From Hyperoplus lanceolatus (taxonomy: Eukaryota; Chordata; Actinopteri; Uranoscopiformes; Ammodytidae): a stretch of DNA of 64,000 bases. Both the position numbers and the translations under genes were made by a program. The notes under the pieces were generated by a model, which saw only the letters and a program-made list of their open reading frames with translations, did no database searches and had not been told where the DNA came from. The stretch lies in assembly GCA_026929865.2 (NCBI GenBank), contig CM049417.1, forward strand, positions 17,213,501 to 17,277,500. Reading direction: 5' to 3'. The stretch's first letter is position 1; every line of letters begins with the position of its first letter. Of this stretch, positions 1-29,599 are shown in pieces.

Positions 1-260
1 AAATTACATGATGTGGCTTCACAGGTTTAGCTTGTGTTGGACTATTTCTTGGCCGGGTGCAGCAGACTCTTGTTCCACACAGCAACTAGGCTAGCAGCTT
101 CCCCCTTTCTCTTTGACTATGTGACCGGTATTTAGGCTTTAACACAAACAAACACTTGCAATGACTGTAAACCTGCTAACTGCTTGTTTGGGATGTTCCA
201 ATGAGGAAGTGTTGAATCGTATTAAAGAAGCAAAAGTCAACAGCAGTGAAACAGTGCCCT

Positions 261-264
<4 letters not shown>

Positions 265-342
<78 letters not shown>
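265..342 (+). repeat. (TG)n microsatellite
   Basis: About 39 TG units without interruption, in the dok1 3' flank. Confidence 0.95.
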
Positions 343-344
<2 letters not shown>

Positions 345-506
345 TGTGTAGGTGTGTGTGTAAAGTTTCTTTTTTCCATACAGTAGTTCAACCAGAGTTT
401 AATGAGAAAGACAGACATTTGTCGCTCCTTCTTTCTGTTTTTCTTCCTCTAAGTCTGACAGAGATGGGGGGGGGGGAGGGGGTTGGAAGTATTCCCCCTT
501 AAAATG

Positions 507-671
507 TAAAGGTGGAGTCAGCGATTCTGGAGAACACTTGTTGTCAGAATCCTGTTTTTTTCAGCGCACACTGTACGGACATGAAGTGGATCGTGAGGAG
601 GTATTCACTGAACTTGACCAAAACAGATTTTGACAATAAGCATTCTCGAGAATCGCTCACTCCACCTTTAA
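507..671. mobile_element. Family C foldback MITE, copy 1
   Basis: Ends aaaggtggagtcagcgattc and its complement define a near-palindromic element; both arms carry aatcagtgaat-like blocks. The TTAA of the right end is preserved. It is a short copy of a family that recurs at 4946, 6359, 34612, 36880 and 49994. Confidence 0.6.
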
Positions 672-1469
672 TCCAGTGTCTTCAAGAGGGATTTTATTTT
701 CCAGAAAGCAGGTGGGGAAATAAAGGAAGAAAAAGGAGGGGTTAAAGGGGGATGACGGGGATAAAGAGCAGCAGCAGTGACGGGAACAGTCTGTACCTGT
801 TATGCAAGCCAAGTAGACACAGACAGGTCCTTACAGCCAGCAGCATTCATCATGTCAGCATCTTTTTCATCCCCTTTCTCCAACTTTTCAGCCGCTTTCC
901 ATCCAACGCTTTCGTCATCCACAGCTCGGGAAAAACACCCACATGTTGCTCCGTCCTGTGCAGCATTCTCCAATATGTCAATTAGTGTTAATTTTTTTCT
1001 TCTTTTCACCTTGTATTCCTTCTGCCCTCCTCACACAGTATCTCCCCGCAGTTAAAATGCACAGCGTGTCTGACACAAACCAGCAGCCATTAACTGTCAC
1101 CGGAGCAACCGCACAACAGAACTAATGCAGGGAGGGGGAAAAGGAGAGGAAGAAAGAGAAGGAAAGAAAGAGAGTCTTTGTTTTTGTGTTTTTCCTTTTT
1201 TTCTTTTTGGAGGTCCGACTTTAACGGTGTGATTAAGTGGTTGGAAACCGACTGAAACAACAAAAACAGAGCGTGGCCGAGGGGAGGGAAGTGGAGGATG
1301 AGGTCAGACTGTTTTACCGTCCCTTTTGGTCCAGGAAAGAAAGTCTTTGACACACTGAAAAAAACTGCGTCTGATTGGCTCCTGACCGGACAAACACACT
1401 GAGGGGAAGTAGGGTTGAAGCAATTAGGGAAGTTCTCTTGTTTATAGACCTACAATGGAGAAATATTTA

Positions 1470-2517
1470 AAGTTTTTAGAGCCATATTTATTAAAAGTTA
1501 TATTTACAGACAGCACAGCTGTTTTTTCCGACACAAACATACACATACTGACACATTGCAAGGGATTGATTAGTTTCATATTTAGATTGTCTGTACATAG
1601 AAACACGAGGGATTCAAATAATATTATCTTGTGCAACAAATCGTCTCTGTAATTTCATGGCCACATGAGGATCATGTGACCTCATGATACCTTCATATCC
1701 CATTTTCTTCTGTATTCAAGACCCACATAGGGTTTTTAAAGTCCCACTTTTCATGCTTTCTCAACACCAGAAGCAACAATGATTTTCCATTTAGCAAAAA
1801 TGTTGCAGTCCCAGTTTCCTGGGCTGAAAATTATGTAAATATCACAGTTTAATTGGATTAATGATAGAAAAAAGAATCAGGGAAAGATCAGCTCCTTTTG
1901 GTAAAGTCCTAGCCTCAAAGACAATCCAAACTTGTAGAACAATAACTCTTTGCTGTCACATAGTCTCATATTGCAGAAAAACACAAAGGCAGGGGTGCAA
2001 ATACACGTCTCCAGTCACCTCATAAGCACAGCAGATATTTTATAAACGAAGAGCCAAGTCGCTCTCGCAGCTTGTTAAAGTGAAGCCTGCAGACCAAGCT
2101 CATTTTGGCAAATCCATACGGAGTGTGTGTTTGAGAGAGTGTGTGTGTGTGTGTGTTCAAGTGAAGTGGCTGGTTCCAACCACATTGTGGATTGGTACGC
2201 CAATTATGGGTTTGACTTTGACCATGCAAACACTCTCACTTTCTCAAAAGCACACACACATACTGTAGAGAGGGTGGCCCTACAATAGTGGCACTCCATG
2301 ATTCAAAATTCAGGCATAATGTGGTTTTCTCATAGTTGTGAGCTAATCCGCTCCAAATAAATCGACTGTCTCAGTTCATTATTCAAGTCAACCGATGGAA
2401 GAAATGTGCATGGTCCAAAAATTTGCTTTTCAGCCTCCTGTATTCCGCATTAGCATTCTCCTCTTTTCACAAAGAAGATAGACATTACATTTCAGACCCT
2501 GTAGAAAAGGAAGAATG
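1470..2517 (-). other. dok1: Probable dok1 3' UTR with AATAAA at 1487-1492
   Basis: No coding sequence is seen downstream of the dok1 stop. On the minus strand an AATAAA hexamer (plus-strand tttatt, 1487-1492) lies about 1 kb past the stop and is the first convincing polyadenylation signal. A short TG tract at about 2140-2155 lies inside. The end is inferred; other A/T-rich signals exist closer to position 690. Confidence 0.4.
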
Positions 2518-15464
<12,947 letters not shown>

Positions 15465-18062
15465 GCCCCCAAACACTCCAGGGACACCCTTCCTCCGGAA
15501 AGACGAAATCTGACTTGAACTTGACGCAAGCAGAGAGAGAGAGAAACAACTTTTTAGGGGTTTATTTTTCCTATATCCCCTAACAACTTCCCCCTTCTCT
15601 CACTTCCGCTCCCCAGGCGCTACAAAAAACGCAGTTGCCGTGTTGGCCGCTCGCGCACACTTCAAGGTGTCATGGTGGAAATAAACAGAGTCCAGAAAGA
15701 AACTTGGTGGTCCCGACAAAGTGAAATAATGTACAAATGTTGTCGCTGCGTCGCCTATCTGTCTCCTCTCACTCCTCCTGTAGGGCTGGACCAGTGGAAA
15801 GCTACACGTGACGGACAGCGTTAAGCTTGTGGTTAAAACTTCCAGAATAAAAGTCGGTTGTAGGCTAATGAAAATCAGCTTTGTAAAAACAGCTATGCTT
15901 GAGGTTCTGTTTTATCTTTTTTGTTTTATTGACCTCCCTGTTTCTCCGCCCAACCAAATCACATAGGCCTGTGTGTGTATTTGCTGGCTGAGCAATTATG
16001 TGGTAACTTGATGGAGAACCCATTATTTAGTAGGCTATATTATTCAGTTAATTATCCTTATTACCTGAAACAATTTTTTCCCGTACACATCCAATCATTC
16101 ACTTTCACAGCTGACCGCTCTCTCTTTAAAGACCCATTTGCTCACAAAGTAGGCCTAGTTGGCAAAAAAAACTTCTATGATTTGGGGTCCCTCAGATTAC
16201 CCTTAAACATCCGTTTGCTTTCATTTTTCTGTATACTTAAAAACACTTCACAAATCTGATTGATGTGTTTTCAATAATACAAGTTGTGAAGGAAGTTCTG
16301 TTAAGGTTGGAGGTCAACTCAGGTGGAAGAATATTTCAGGAGACTTGGATGAATTATGAAGCAATATTTATTACAGACTTGGCCAAGGAGAACCGGACTG
16401 CAACTCTCGTGACTTGCACTTCAATTCTGACAGAGACATGCTTAGAGCTGTGTGTTAACCTCGCACTATCTCTAACACCTCCCCGGCTCGGGCACCAAGC
16501 GTACCAAGGTTTTGGTTCAGAGCTGAACACAGTTAACCGTAACATTCTGGAGTAGAAGGAGATGAGATTTTATCTATACTACTAACCTAAGTGTCTCCTA
16601 ACAGGCTCCAAGGCTGACCTAGAGTCTGTGAGACACACAAGATGCATATATGGCCTATTCATCTTTACATATTACAACTAAAGACCCAAAATTCCCTCAC
16701 ACAAGTCACTGGCTCAATGCATATAACTTGGTACAGTATAAAGTATGGTTATCGTGCGTTTTTTCATTATATTGAGGCCCTATATCTATAGCCTATAGAT
16801 CTACCTTTTCAAGAGGGCTATGTCAAAAGGAAGCCTATTTTCCAGGCCGATACTATTTTAATTTGCATTGTGCACAGATGGTGCACAAGCACATGCCTGA
16901 ATCAAATATTTCATACAACTACAAACTAATTGAAACAGAAAACCAGTTAATAAATAACTTAGGTTCTGGTTGGTTACTGAGCATGTAATCAAGCATATAG
17001 GTTCACATTGTTTCTTGACTTAACACACAGTTCTAACGTGAAAATAATAGATACATCATCTTTCTGAAATAATGCTAGGATAAATATGTTGTCTATGTAT
17101 GAATCAAGTTATGATCACGCCTATGTGTGTTTATTGTGAAATCTAAATGAACTAACATCCGTTGCTGTGTGTTGACTGTGCGGCGCTTGACGCAGCTCTG
17201 TCCCCGCAGGAGGAGTGAGCAGCGCGTGGTGAGCGCACCGAGCCGCTCTTCTTCTTCTTCTTCCTCCCCTCCCACCTCCTCGCTCTTGTGTAACTTCTCT
17301 GTTGGTTTCAGCTCTGACACAAGCCTTTTCCACCGCGAAGAAAAACTGTATGCATGATGTAAACTATACTAAAGACTTAACCTAGGCAGATGTTTTTGTA
17401 ATGTGACGGCATTTATTACGTTTTTTTGTGATGTGCTACATAGGACGTCACAACAAACTTATGAATACCACAGCAAACTGCACTTACTCCCCATGCGAGA
17501 CAATTGTAATGAAGTCAAACCCGGTGTCTCACTTTTTGAAGGCTAAATAAAGAAGATAGGCCTATGTTAAAAGGAATTTTGATAGTTATTTTTTAAGGAG
17601 CCTTTCTTGGCGAAGAGAAATTGGCCCCAAAAAATGAATGTGTTGCAGATGCCTCCTGCTGGCTCGCAGTGTAACTAAAAAGTTTCCCTTGTTTTCAACC
17701 CATAACCCAATGGTGCAAACATCTCTTTCATTATTAATGTTGACAACGAGTAGGCCTATAGATTTTTCTACAGGAGTAGAAGACGTAGGCCTATTCTCAA
17801 TCTGTCCGTTTTTGTCGACAAAGAAGTAGACGAACATCAGTAGGCCTAATTTGTGTACCAACCTGTCTGCTGTACTGGTGTTTATGGGTTAATTCTTGTA
17901 AAAAAAAAAAAAATCATTATCACAGCATAACGGTATCTGTCAAGTGTTTAACCTGAACACAGGTCCCACCTACTGGTTATTCGTCAACATTGCAGCCAGG
18001 TTGGAGCTCAGCTGCCGCTCTCGCGATATTTTCGGACTTACAACCAAAACAGGAACTGAGAC
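15465..18062. promoter_or_regulatory. Divergent dok1/nagk intergenic region
   Basis: About 2.6 kb separates the head-to-head start codons of dok1 and nagk. No ORF with coding character was found. Two CpG-richer patches occur: about 15600-15800 beside dok1, and about 17165-17300, where a (TCT)n/(AGA)n tract is flanked by GC-rich sequence that could hold an alternative upstream dok1 exon. Several copies of the octamer TAGGCCTA (16150, 17557, 17751, 17786, 17841) also lie here. Transcription start sites are not determined. Confidence 0.45.
18019..18026 (+). promoter_or_regulatory. nagk: TCTCGCGA promoter element of nagk
   Basis: TCTCGCGA ends 37 bases upstream of the nagk ATG. This is the core of the TCTCGCGAGA element of vertebrate CpG promoters, known to be bound by BANP and also described for ZBTB33 (Kaiso). 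The position next to a housekeeping gene start fits a core promoter role; that role is inferred. Confidence 0.5.
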
Positions 18063-18871
18063 ATGGCAACGGTGTTCGGCGGTGTAGAGGGGTAAGAATG
18101 AGTTAAAAAATACAACAAAACTTGATCAGTTTTGTTTTTTGGGATTATTATTTAAAGCTGATGTGTATGGCTTTCAGTCGTGTTTTACCGCCTCTAATTT
18201 TGAAACTAAGGTTACTACTAGCTTTTACTAATGGAGTTTGACACTGTGTTTATGTGTCTCATGATCACCTCCCTTCCTGATATGTGGGATGTTTTCAGTT
18301 TAAGATTTTTTTTTTAAATCGTGTGTGCAAGTCAAGTCAAAGTATATTTATATAGCACCTTTAAAACAACCTCAGTTGACCAAGTGCTGTAAAGGCTCAA
18401 AACACAATATACAGTAGGCTACTAATACAACATATACCATATACATATTGCATATCTGTGTTTTGTTTGTTTAGTTGTCTGATCCGGTTTGGTGTGTTTC
18501 TGTCTCTCTAGTGGAGGGACACACTCCAGAGCGGTGTTGTTGGCAGCAGATGGAAAGATCTTGGCAGAGACGGAGGGACCATCCACTAACCACTGGGTGA
18601 GCAAGAGGACAGGATGGCAGGGATTTTAATTGATTGCGTAATCAAAACAAATGCTGAAAAACAACAAAATATGATCGCATGTATGTCTTTTCAGTTGGTG
18701 GGGGTGGAAAAATGCATTGAGGCCATTAACGACATGATCCAGAGAGCCAAGGTGGAGGCAGGGCTGGATCAAAACACGCCACTACGTTCATTGGTCAGAC
18801 AGACTGCTTGTCAAAGTATGCCTATACATTTTAGTTGAGCTCCAAGAAATGAAAAGATTTTAAACACTGAT

Positions 18872-18926
<55 letters not shown>

Positions 18927-21183
18927 TGCGCCCGTCCGTGCGTGCGTGTGCGTGCGCGTGAAGGGTATGTCTTTGAGTGGAGGGGAGCAGAAGGACGCCA
19001 TTAACAAACTGATCGATCAGATGAAGGAACAGTTCCCCGCTCTCAGCCAACACTACTTCATCACCACTGATGCCATCGGCGCCGTAGCGACTGCCAGCGA
19101 CCGCGGTAAGTAGCGGTTGTGCTGCAGTCAAAGACATGAAAGTAGGACTGGCCTGCACTTCATATCAATCCTCTATATGTATTCCTATTTTTGACTATGT
19201 TTTACCACATGAATTTGCATAACATGACCATAGATATTTTAATAATAATGCACATCAAGTATTGTTAAGTGAATGTAGCTACTTTTGTGCTATCTCCATC
19301 AATAATGAAAGATTATTGTTACATATACAGTTGAAATCTCCACCATAAAATGTCCCAACAAGCCCCCTTTACCCCCTTTGGTGTGGCTATATAAAGTGAT
19401 ATTATACAGTGTGTGTGTATTACAAAACTTTTCTCTGTAGGAGGTGTGGTGTTGATATCAGGGACTGGCTCCAACTGCAAGTTAGTCAATCCCGATGGCT
19501 CACAGATCGGCTGTGGAGGCTGGGGTCACTTGATGGGTGACGAAGGGTCAGGTAACCACGGCCAAACGTGTATGAATGATGTATAGCTTTATGGATTGGA
19601 TCAAATTCATAGATGTCTTTTGCTATACCTCAGCATTCTGGATTGCTCATTTGGCGGTGAAGACGGTTTTTGATGCCCGAGACAACCTGGTCGCTCCCCC
19701 TCATGACACCACACACGCCAGGAAAGCCATGGAGGAATACTTCCAGGTCAGATTGCAAACGACAGGGCGAAATGTGTTCAGAAATTAAGACAGCAAGCAT
19801 TCTCCAGAATCGTTGTCTCCACCATTGAACAGGGGCTAGTGCCAAAAACACCCCTGAGAATCCAAAATGTATTAGTTTCATCTGAATTTTCTCTCTTCTG
19901 ATGTATTGCGTTGTGAAAAACATGTCCAATTCATCACAGGTGTCGGATCTGATGGGCATGCTGCCGCACCTGTACAGAAACTTCCAGAAGTCCCACTTTG
20001 CTGGTTTCTGCAAGAAGCTGGCTGAAGGTAGGGTGGCGCATCACTTCCTGCTTGTTTCTGTTTGGGGGGGGGGGGCTGTAAGAGATACGAATGGAATGAA
20101 AAGTATTTGCCTGCATTGGTTTCAGGGGCCGAGGCAGGGGATGCGCTCTGTCAGTATGTGTTCACTCAGGCTGGGAGAGTCCTGGCAAAACATGTAGAAG
20201 CGGTCTTACCTGCAGCTCAAGAGGTAACGTCCACACAAACACACGTATACTGTGCTTTCACTCATTTCTTATAAGAGCCCAAATCCACAAAATCATTTTC
20301 TAACTATGTTATTTTGGGAGTTAGTTGCATGATAGTCTTTTCATGGATATTTTATCAATCCAAATTGAAGATATTGTTATTTAAGTTTGATAAACTTTAC
20401 GGTGATGAGGCGGGCTGTGGTTCTTATGATACAATAAGTATTTTGAACCAATCATGACAGTTCTCTGCCCGAGCGTTCTATAAAAACAATAAATGTTGCC
20501 ATGGAAATCGTTTGATACGTCCACACCCACAAAGTCCTGTCAAAGGGTCTACCCTCTAGACAATAGACAAGCTTTTTTTTAAACACATTTTTATAATATT
20601 TATTAACATTTACTTTTAAAATCATATTTTTTTGCAAAAGCTTATTGAGACACCGAACTGTGATATCATATATGCATTTTTACTATTTGAGACCAGAGGC
20701 TTCAACTTTTACTAAATGAATTCCTTGTCCTCTCTTGATCCCTCTGTCATGACAGCCTCTGTTGAGTGGTGACCTCGGCCTGCCCATCCTGTGTGTGGGC
20801 TCAGTGTGGAAGAGCTGGGAGCTGCTGAAGCCAGGTCAGTGTCTCTCAAATGAAGAAAATGAGGTCCTTAACTGGTTCTTCCATCATTTTGACACTGAAA
20901 CCAATTGGGATGAAGCAGTTGAAAGTTCTGTTAAATCTCATTTCCTCTCTTTGTTTCTGTGTCTCTCTGTCTCCGACCAGGGTTCACTGAGGTCTTGGCT
21001 AAGGTGGCATCATCTGAGAAGTTCAAGGGCCGTTTCCATGGCTACAGCCTTCTGATTTTGCAGCAGTCCTCAGCCCTTGGCGGTGCTAGTCTGGGGGCTC
21101 AGAGTATCGGTGCCCCCCTAGCCATGGATTACACAGCCAACGCCAAAGTCTTCTACAAACACACTTTGAATAGCGGACAATGA
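18063..21183 (+). CDS. nagk: N-acetyl-D-glucosamine kinase, 10 exons
   Basis: Exons: 18063-18091, 18512-18596, 18695-18793, 18964-19105, 19441-19551, 19634-19746, 19940-20027, 20126-20223, 20756-20834, 20981-21183. All are in phase and give 348 aa, close to the 344 aa of the human enzyme. It phosphorylates GlcNAc to GlcNAc-6-phosphate in amino-sugar salvage, in the cytosol. The ASKHA-fold landmarks are present: GGVEGGGTHS near the N-terminus (phosphate 1), STNHW, LSLSGGE-type segment ([10 protein letters not shown]), [21 protein letters not shown] (sugar/phosphate binding), [16 protein letters not shown] and [11 protein letters not shown] (adenosine motif). The ATG follows directly on a compact promoter and matches the human start. 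Intron 3 is unusual: it is 170 bases and the acceptor is preceded by a TG tract rather than pyrimidines. Intron sizes are otherwise ordinary. Confidence 0.96.
18331..18418. repeat. Interspersed repeat fragment in nagk intron 1
   Basis: A segment with tatatttatatagcacctt and then aagtgctgtaaaggctcaaa resembles the common fish repeat end that pairs a 'tatagcacct' box with an 'aagtgctgtaaa' box. Family unknown; recognised only by form. Confidence 0.3.
18876..18925 (+). repeat. (TG)n microsatellite in nagk intron 3
   Basis: About 25 TG units ending 38 bases before the exon 4 acceptor (18963), followed by a degenerate TGCG stretch that reaches the acceptor. Confidence 0.95.
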
Positions 21184-22035
21184 GAGTTCAGCAGCATGTC
21201 ACCTCTTAGAAACTCCTCTTTCCTCTTCGTCCTAACTAAGGGAGAGCAGTGGTCATGATTTGGTATTAAGAAGCAAATCCAACTACTAGGAATCCTATCT
21301 TATCTTACCACATCCTTCCTAAGTCTTTTAGGAAATCCTAACGCAAATCAAACCAGTTTGCTTTCGCGGCACCACTCCTCAACTGACTCTCAGCCAGCTG
21401 AAGTATTGTGTAGGTGACAGTAATTTGTTTATGGAGCAGAAAAGGCCTTTGACTTTGAAACAGACAAGTTTGAGTGTTGGTGACTCTGTGGAGAGGGTGA
21501 AGGAAGTTTTGTCTCCAACAATTGTTTTCTTTTTTAAGAGTATTTAAGTATTCAATATTTAGTAAATAATTAATATTCTCCATTGATTGGTTTAAAAAGA
21601 AAAAAGTAGTCTGGGTCTAATGAAAGTTAGGCTGCTAAGATTATTAAATTAGAGAATTTTTTAAGATTCTGGGATTAGATGTTTAATAATTTTTATCTTA
21701 TTAAGATAGGAAATTGATTAGAATGTTCATTTAATGGTATTTTTAAATATTAATCTATTTAATGGTTAAAAAAGATAGGAATGGAGTTAGAAGTTTAACC
21801 CAGGATCCTAACCTTTCAGTGATGGCCAAAGGGAAAATGCATTGACCAGTTAATGATTTTAAGCATCCAATATTTACTATAATGATAATGATAATCATGA
21901 GTGTAACAATGGTATAGCACTCACTTTGATCTCATTACGAAGTGATACGAAGTTGATGGTTGAAAACCTTCCAAATCTTGGTGCATTTTACTACAATTGT
22001 TTTTTATAAATTAATAAACTGTTAATTTGACAGAA
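21184..22035 (+). other. nagk: nagk 3' UTR with AATAAA at 22013-22018
   Basis: A/T-rich non-coding stretch after the nagk stop, with no open frame. AATAAA occurs at 22013-22018, about 830 bases after the stop, the first canonical polyadenylation hexamer on this strand. The cleavage site is inferred. Confidence 0.45.
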
Positions 22036-22204
22036 AATTCATCCAGGGTTGCAAACAAGTTATTTTTAAGCTTTGATACCAAAGTCACTGTTATTGCTTT
22101 AGGGTTGATTGGTGATTATTGATTATTTTTAAGTTGAATGTAATGCTTTTGGAGGTATTGAAGATAAAACAATCTTTTTTTTCTGTGCAAGGAATTCTAT
22201 GATA

Positions 22205-22253
22205 GTAATCCATATGCGCTCTGAGTGAGAGAAAAGCACTATATAAATAAAAT

Positions 22254-22296
<43 letters not shown>
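22205..22296 (+). repeat. SINE-like 3' tail plus (ATT)n microsatellite
   Basis: The sequence gcgctctgagtgagag then agcactatataaataaaat, followed by about 14 ATT units (22255-22295), has the form of the 3' tail shared by many fish SINE/LINE elements. No tRNA-related head is visible upstream, so it is a 5'-truncated copy. The assignment is by form only. Confidence 0.4.
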
Positions 22297-22921
22297 ATGC
22301 CTACAATAACCAGTTGCCACGGTTACTCCAGTGTTTTGGAAGGAGTGGCAGGAACAGACGCTTCTGTGATTGTTTTTGCAAAATTCCTTGTGCTGGTTTC
22401 ACAAAATAAAACCTGCGGATCTACCATGCCATATTGTGTTTGCCAGTGCTCAACATCAATCCATATTAGAGGCTGTAGGTTGACCAGATACCATAATCTT
22501 TATTATGTCCTAATGGCGTTAATACCATAATCAAATATTGTTTGTAAATTGTCAGTGGAAAGGCAAACAGGAATAATAAGGGGTTTGTGTGAGTCACCAG
22601 ATACAATGACCGAAATATTAATTAAGTGCACTGAGCTGTCAAGGCTTTGCAAGTCTTCACAGTGCTATATCTGTAACATAACATAAGATCAGTGGCAATG
22701 TTTGATTTCTCATAAAAGCAGTAGCACTTGGACAGGAATGCAGCAAAAGTAGCAGTTGTGTGAGCTGCCACGGTAAATAGAATGAATAAGATTTTTAATT
22801 ATAAACAGTAGCAGTAACATTCCACTGTCTCTCACACAGAGAGCATTGAGTGCGGTTCAGCTTCACAGCTGGGATGCAGCAGTAAAACCACTCTGCAGAA
22901 GAGGAATCAAAAAAACATCAG

Positions 22922-27800
<4,879 letters not shown>

Positions 27801-28010
27801 GTCTCAACTTTTGCCTCTGAACAAAGCAGATGAAAAAAAAAAAAAAAAAAAACATAGTTTGTGTTTTGTGTCAAACACGATGAACCAGTTCAAAGTGCAT
27901 CGTGTCAGCATTAAATGTAAAAAGGTGCTTCCCTATCACTTATATACGGCTGCATTTTTTCAGGCACATTTAATTTCCACACAGGAGAAAATAAAAATCC
28001 TTCCTGAGGG
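27801..28010 (+). other. Probable 3' UTR of the unrecognised gene, AATAAA at 27990
   Basis: After the TGA at 27798-27800 the sequence is non-coding, with an 18-base A tract near 27833-27852. A canonical AATAAA occurs at 27990-27995, followed by unrelated sequence and then MITE copies from 28189. The limit is inferred. Confidence 0.4.
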
Positions 28011-28188
28011 AGCAGTCAAGGCTTGTGTCTGTGTTTCTCAGTTATCTGGCCTCAGGGTACAGGGAGCTGAGGATGAGTCATAACACAGCAGTAAACCATA
28101 TGCTGGCTGGCATCGAAAGGAGACAGTTAAATGTGTGTACTTGCTCACGTCCTACTGTTTGGAAGAGATTCAAATGTGCATGCGGCAT

Positions 28189-29400
28189 GGGTTTTATTTC
28201 CTAGCAGACTTTGTAGAAATTAATTATAATATCCATAAGTATGTTTAATTTAGTCGATGATAGCTGAAAAGAAAATGTAGAATTATTTTATTTTTCCTTA
28301 GAATGGGTCTCATATATGTCCATATTTCTCCATACCTTGGACCAAGGCATTGGCGCCGCCATGTTGGAAGGCGTCATGGTTGGAATGTCATCAGGTGCAT
28401 TGTTTAGAATTTAGAATTGTTCTTGTCCTTGAAGGCCACTGTAGCTTCTGTTATTATTCAAAAGGGGTGGGTTTACCCAGGGAGCGTTGCATTCTAGAAC
28501 TTTCTTGATGTCATTTTACACACTGTGTGTGTAATATGACATCATCAAGAAAGTTCTAGAATGCAACATATATGAGACCCTTTCAAATGGGAAAAAAAAT
28601 AATTATAAATTTTATGCACTAAATTAAACGTACTCATGGCTATTATAATTACTTTTTACAAAATCTGTTAGGAAATAAAACCCAAAGTTCTACACACTGC
28701 AGGTTTAAAGGTGCAGTGTGTAATATGACATCATCAAGAAAGTTCTAGAAAATTCTAGAATGCAACGCTCCCTGGGTAACCCCACCCCTTTCGAATAATA
28801 ACAGGCTACAGTGGCCTTCAAGGACAAGAACAATTCTAAACAATGCACCCAATGACATTCCAATTATGACGCTTCCAAAATGGCGGCGCCCCTGCCTTGG
28901 TCCATGGTATGGAGATATAAGAGACCCTTTCTAAGGTAAAAAATAAAAAAATCAGCTATTAAAGGGACACTGTGTAATATGACATCATCAAGAAAGTTCT
29001 AGAATGCAATGCCCCCTGGGTAACTCCAACCCTTTTGAATGATAACAGAAGCTACAGTGGCCTTCAAGGACAAGAACAATTCTAAATTTTAAACAATGCA
29101 CCTGATGACATCCAACCAACATGGATTCCTCCATAAGACTTACCCTCTCAATGTACAAAATGTATATTAATATTTGTGATTCTCCGCTCAGGAGGATAAT
29201 TCAGATTATTGGCAGAGGTGATTGTACACCAATGGGACATATTTATGAATGAGATTATTGATTTTAGCTAATAAATTACTTAAAATGTTAGAGTCCCTTT
29301 AAATGATAAATTAAAACGTACTAATGGATATTATAATTATTTTTTACCAAGTCTGATCTGAAAAAAATCCCAAAATTCTACACACTGCAGGTTTAAATCT
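28189..29400. mobile_element. Cluster of at least four family B MITE copies
   Basis: Copy 1 (minus, 28189 to about 28525), copy 2 (plus, about 28526-28706, internally deleted), copy 3 (plus, 28707 to about 28965, 3' truncated) and copy 4 (plus, about 28966-29396, with an insertion near 29110-29300). Copies 1 and 2 meet head-to-head around tttacacac; copies 2 and 3 share a single TTAA. No gene lies here. Confidence 0.7.
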
Positions 29401-29599
29401 TTAAATAAAGTACATCTGGGTTTTAAGTTGTGATAGTTCTTGATTTCTATTACGATAGAAATGAAAATAGCCAATATAAAACATGTGGCAAACCCAGCTA
29501 GAGAGTGTAGTCTGCCCCCAAGTACAACCAAAGTGTATGGTCCATCTTGGTTCTTGTCCAGTGTGTTTAAAACATGACGAAAGACAGAGAGAAAGAATT

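Noticed and set aside
16265..16555. 96-aa ORF that might be an LTR or retroviral fragment
   Set aside because: No paired LTR, primer-binding site or gag/pol motif; only a weak impression.
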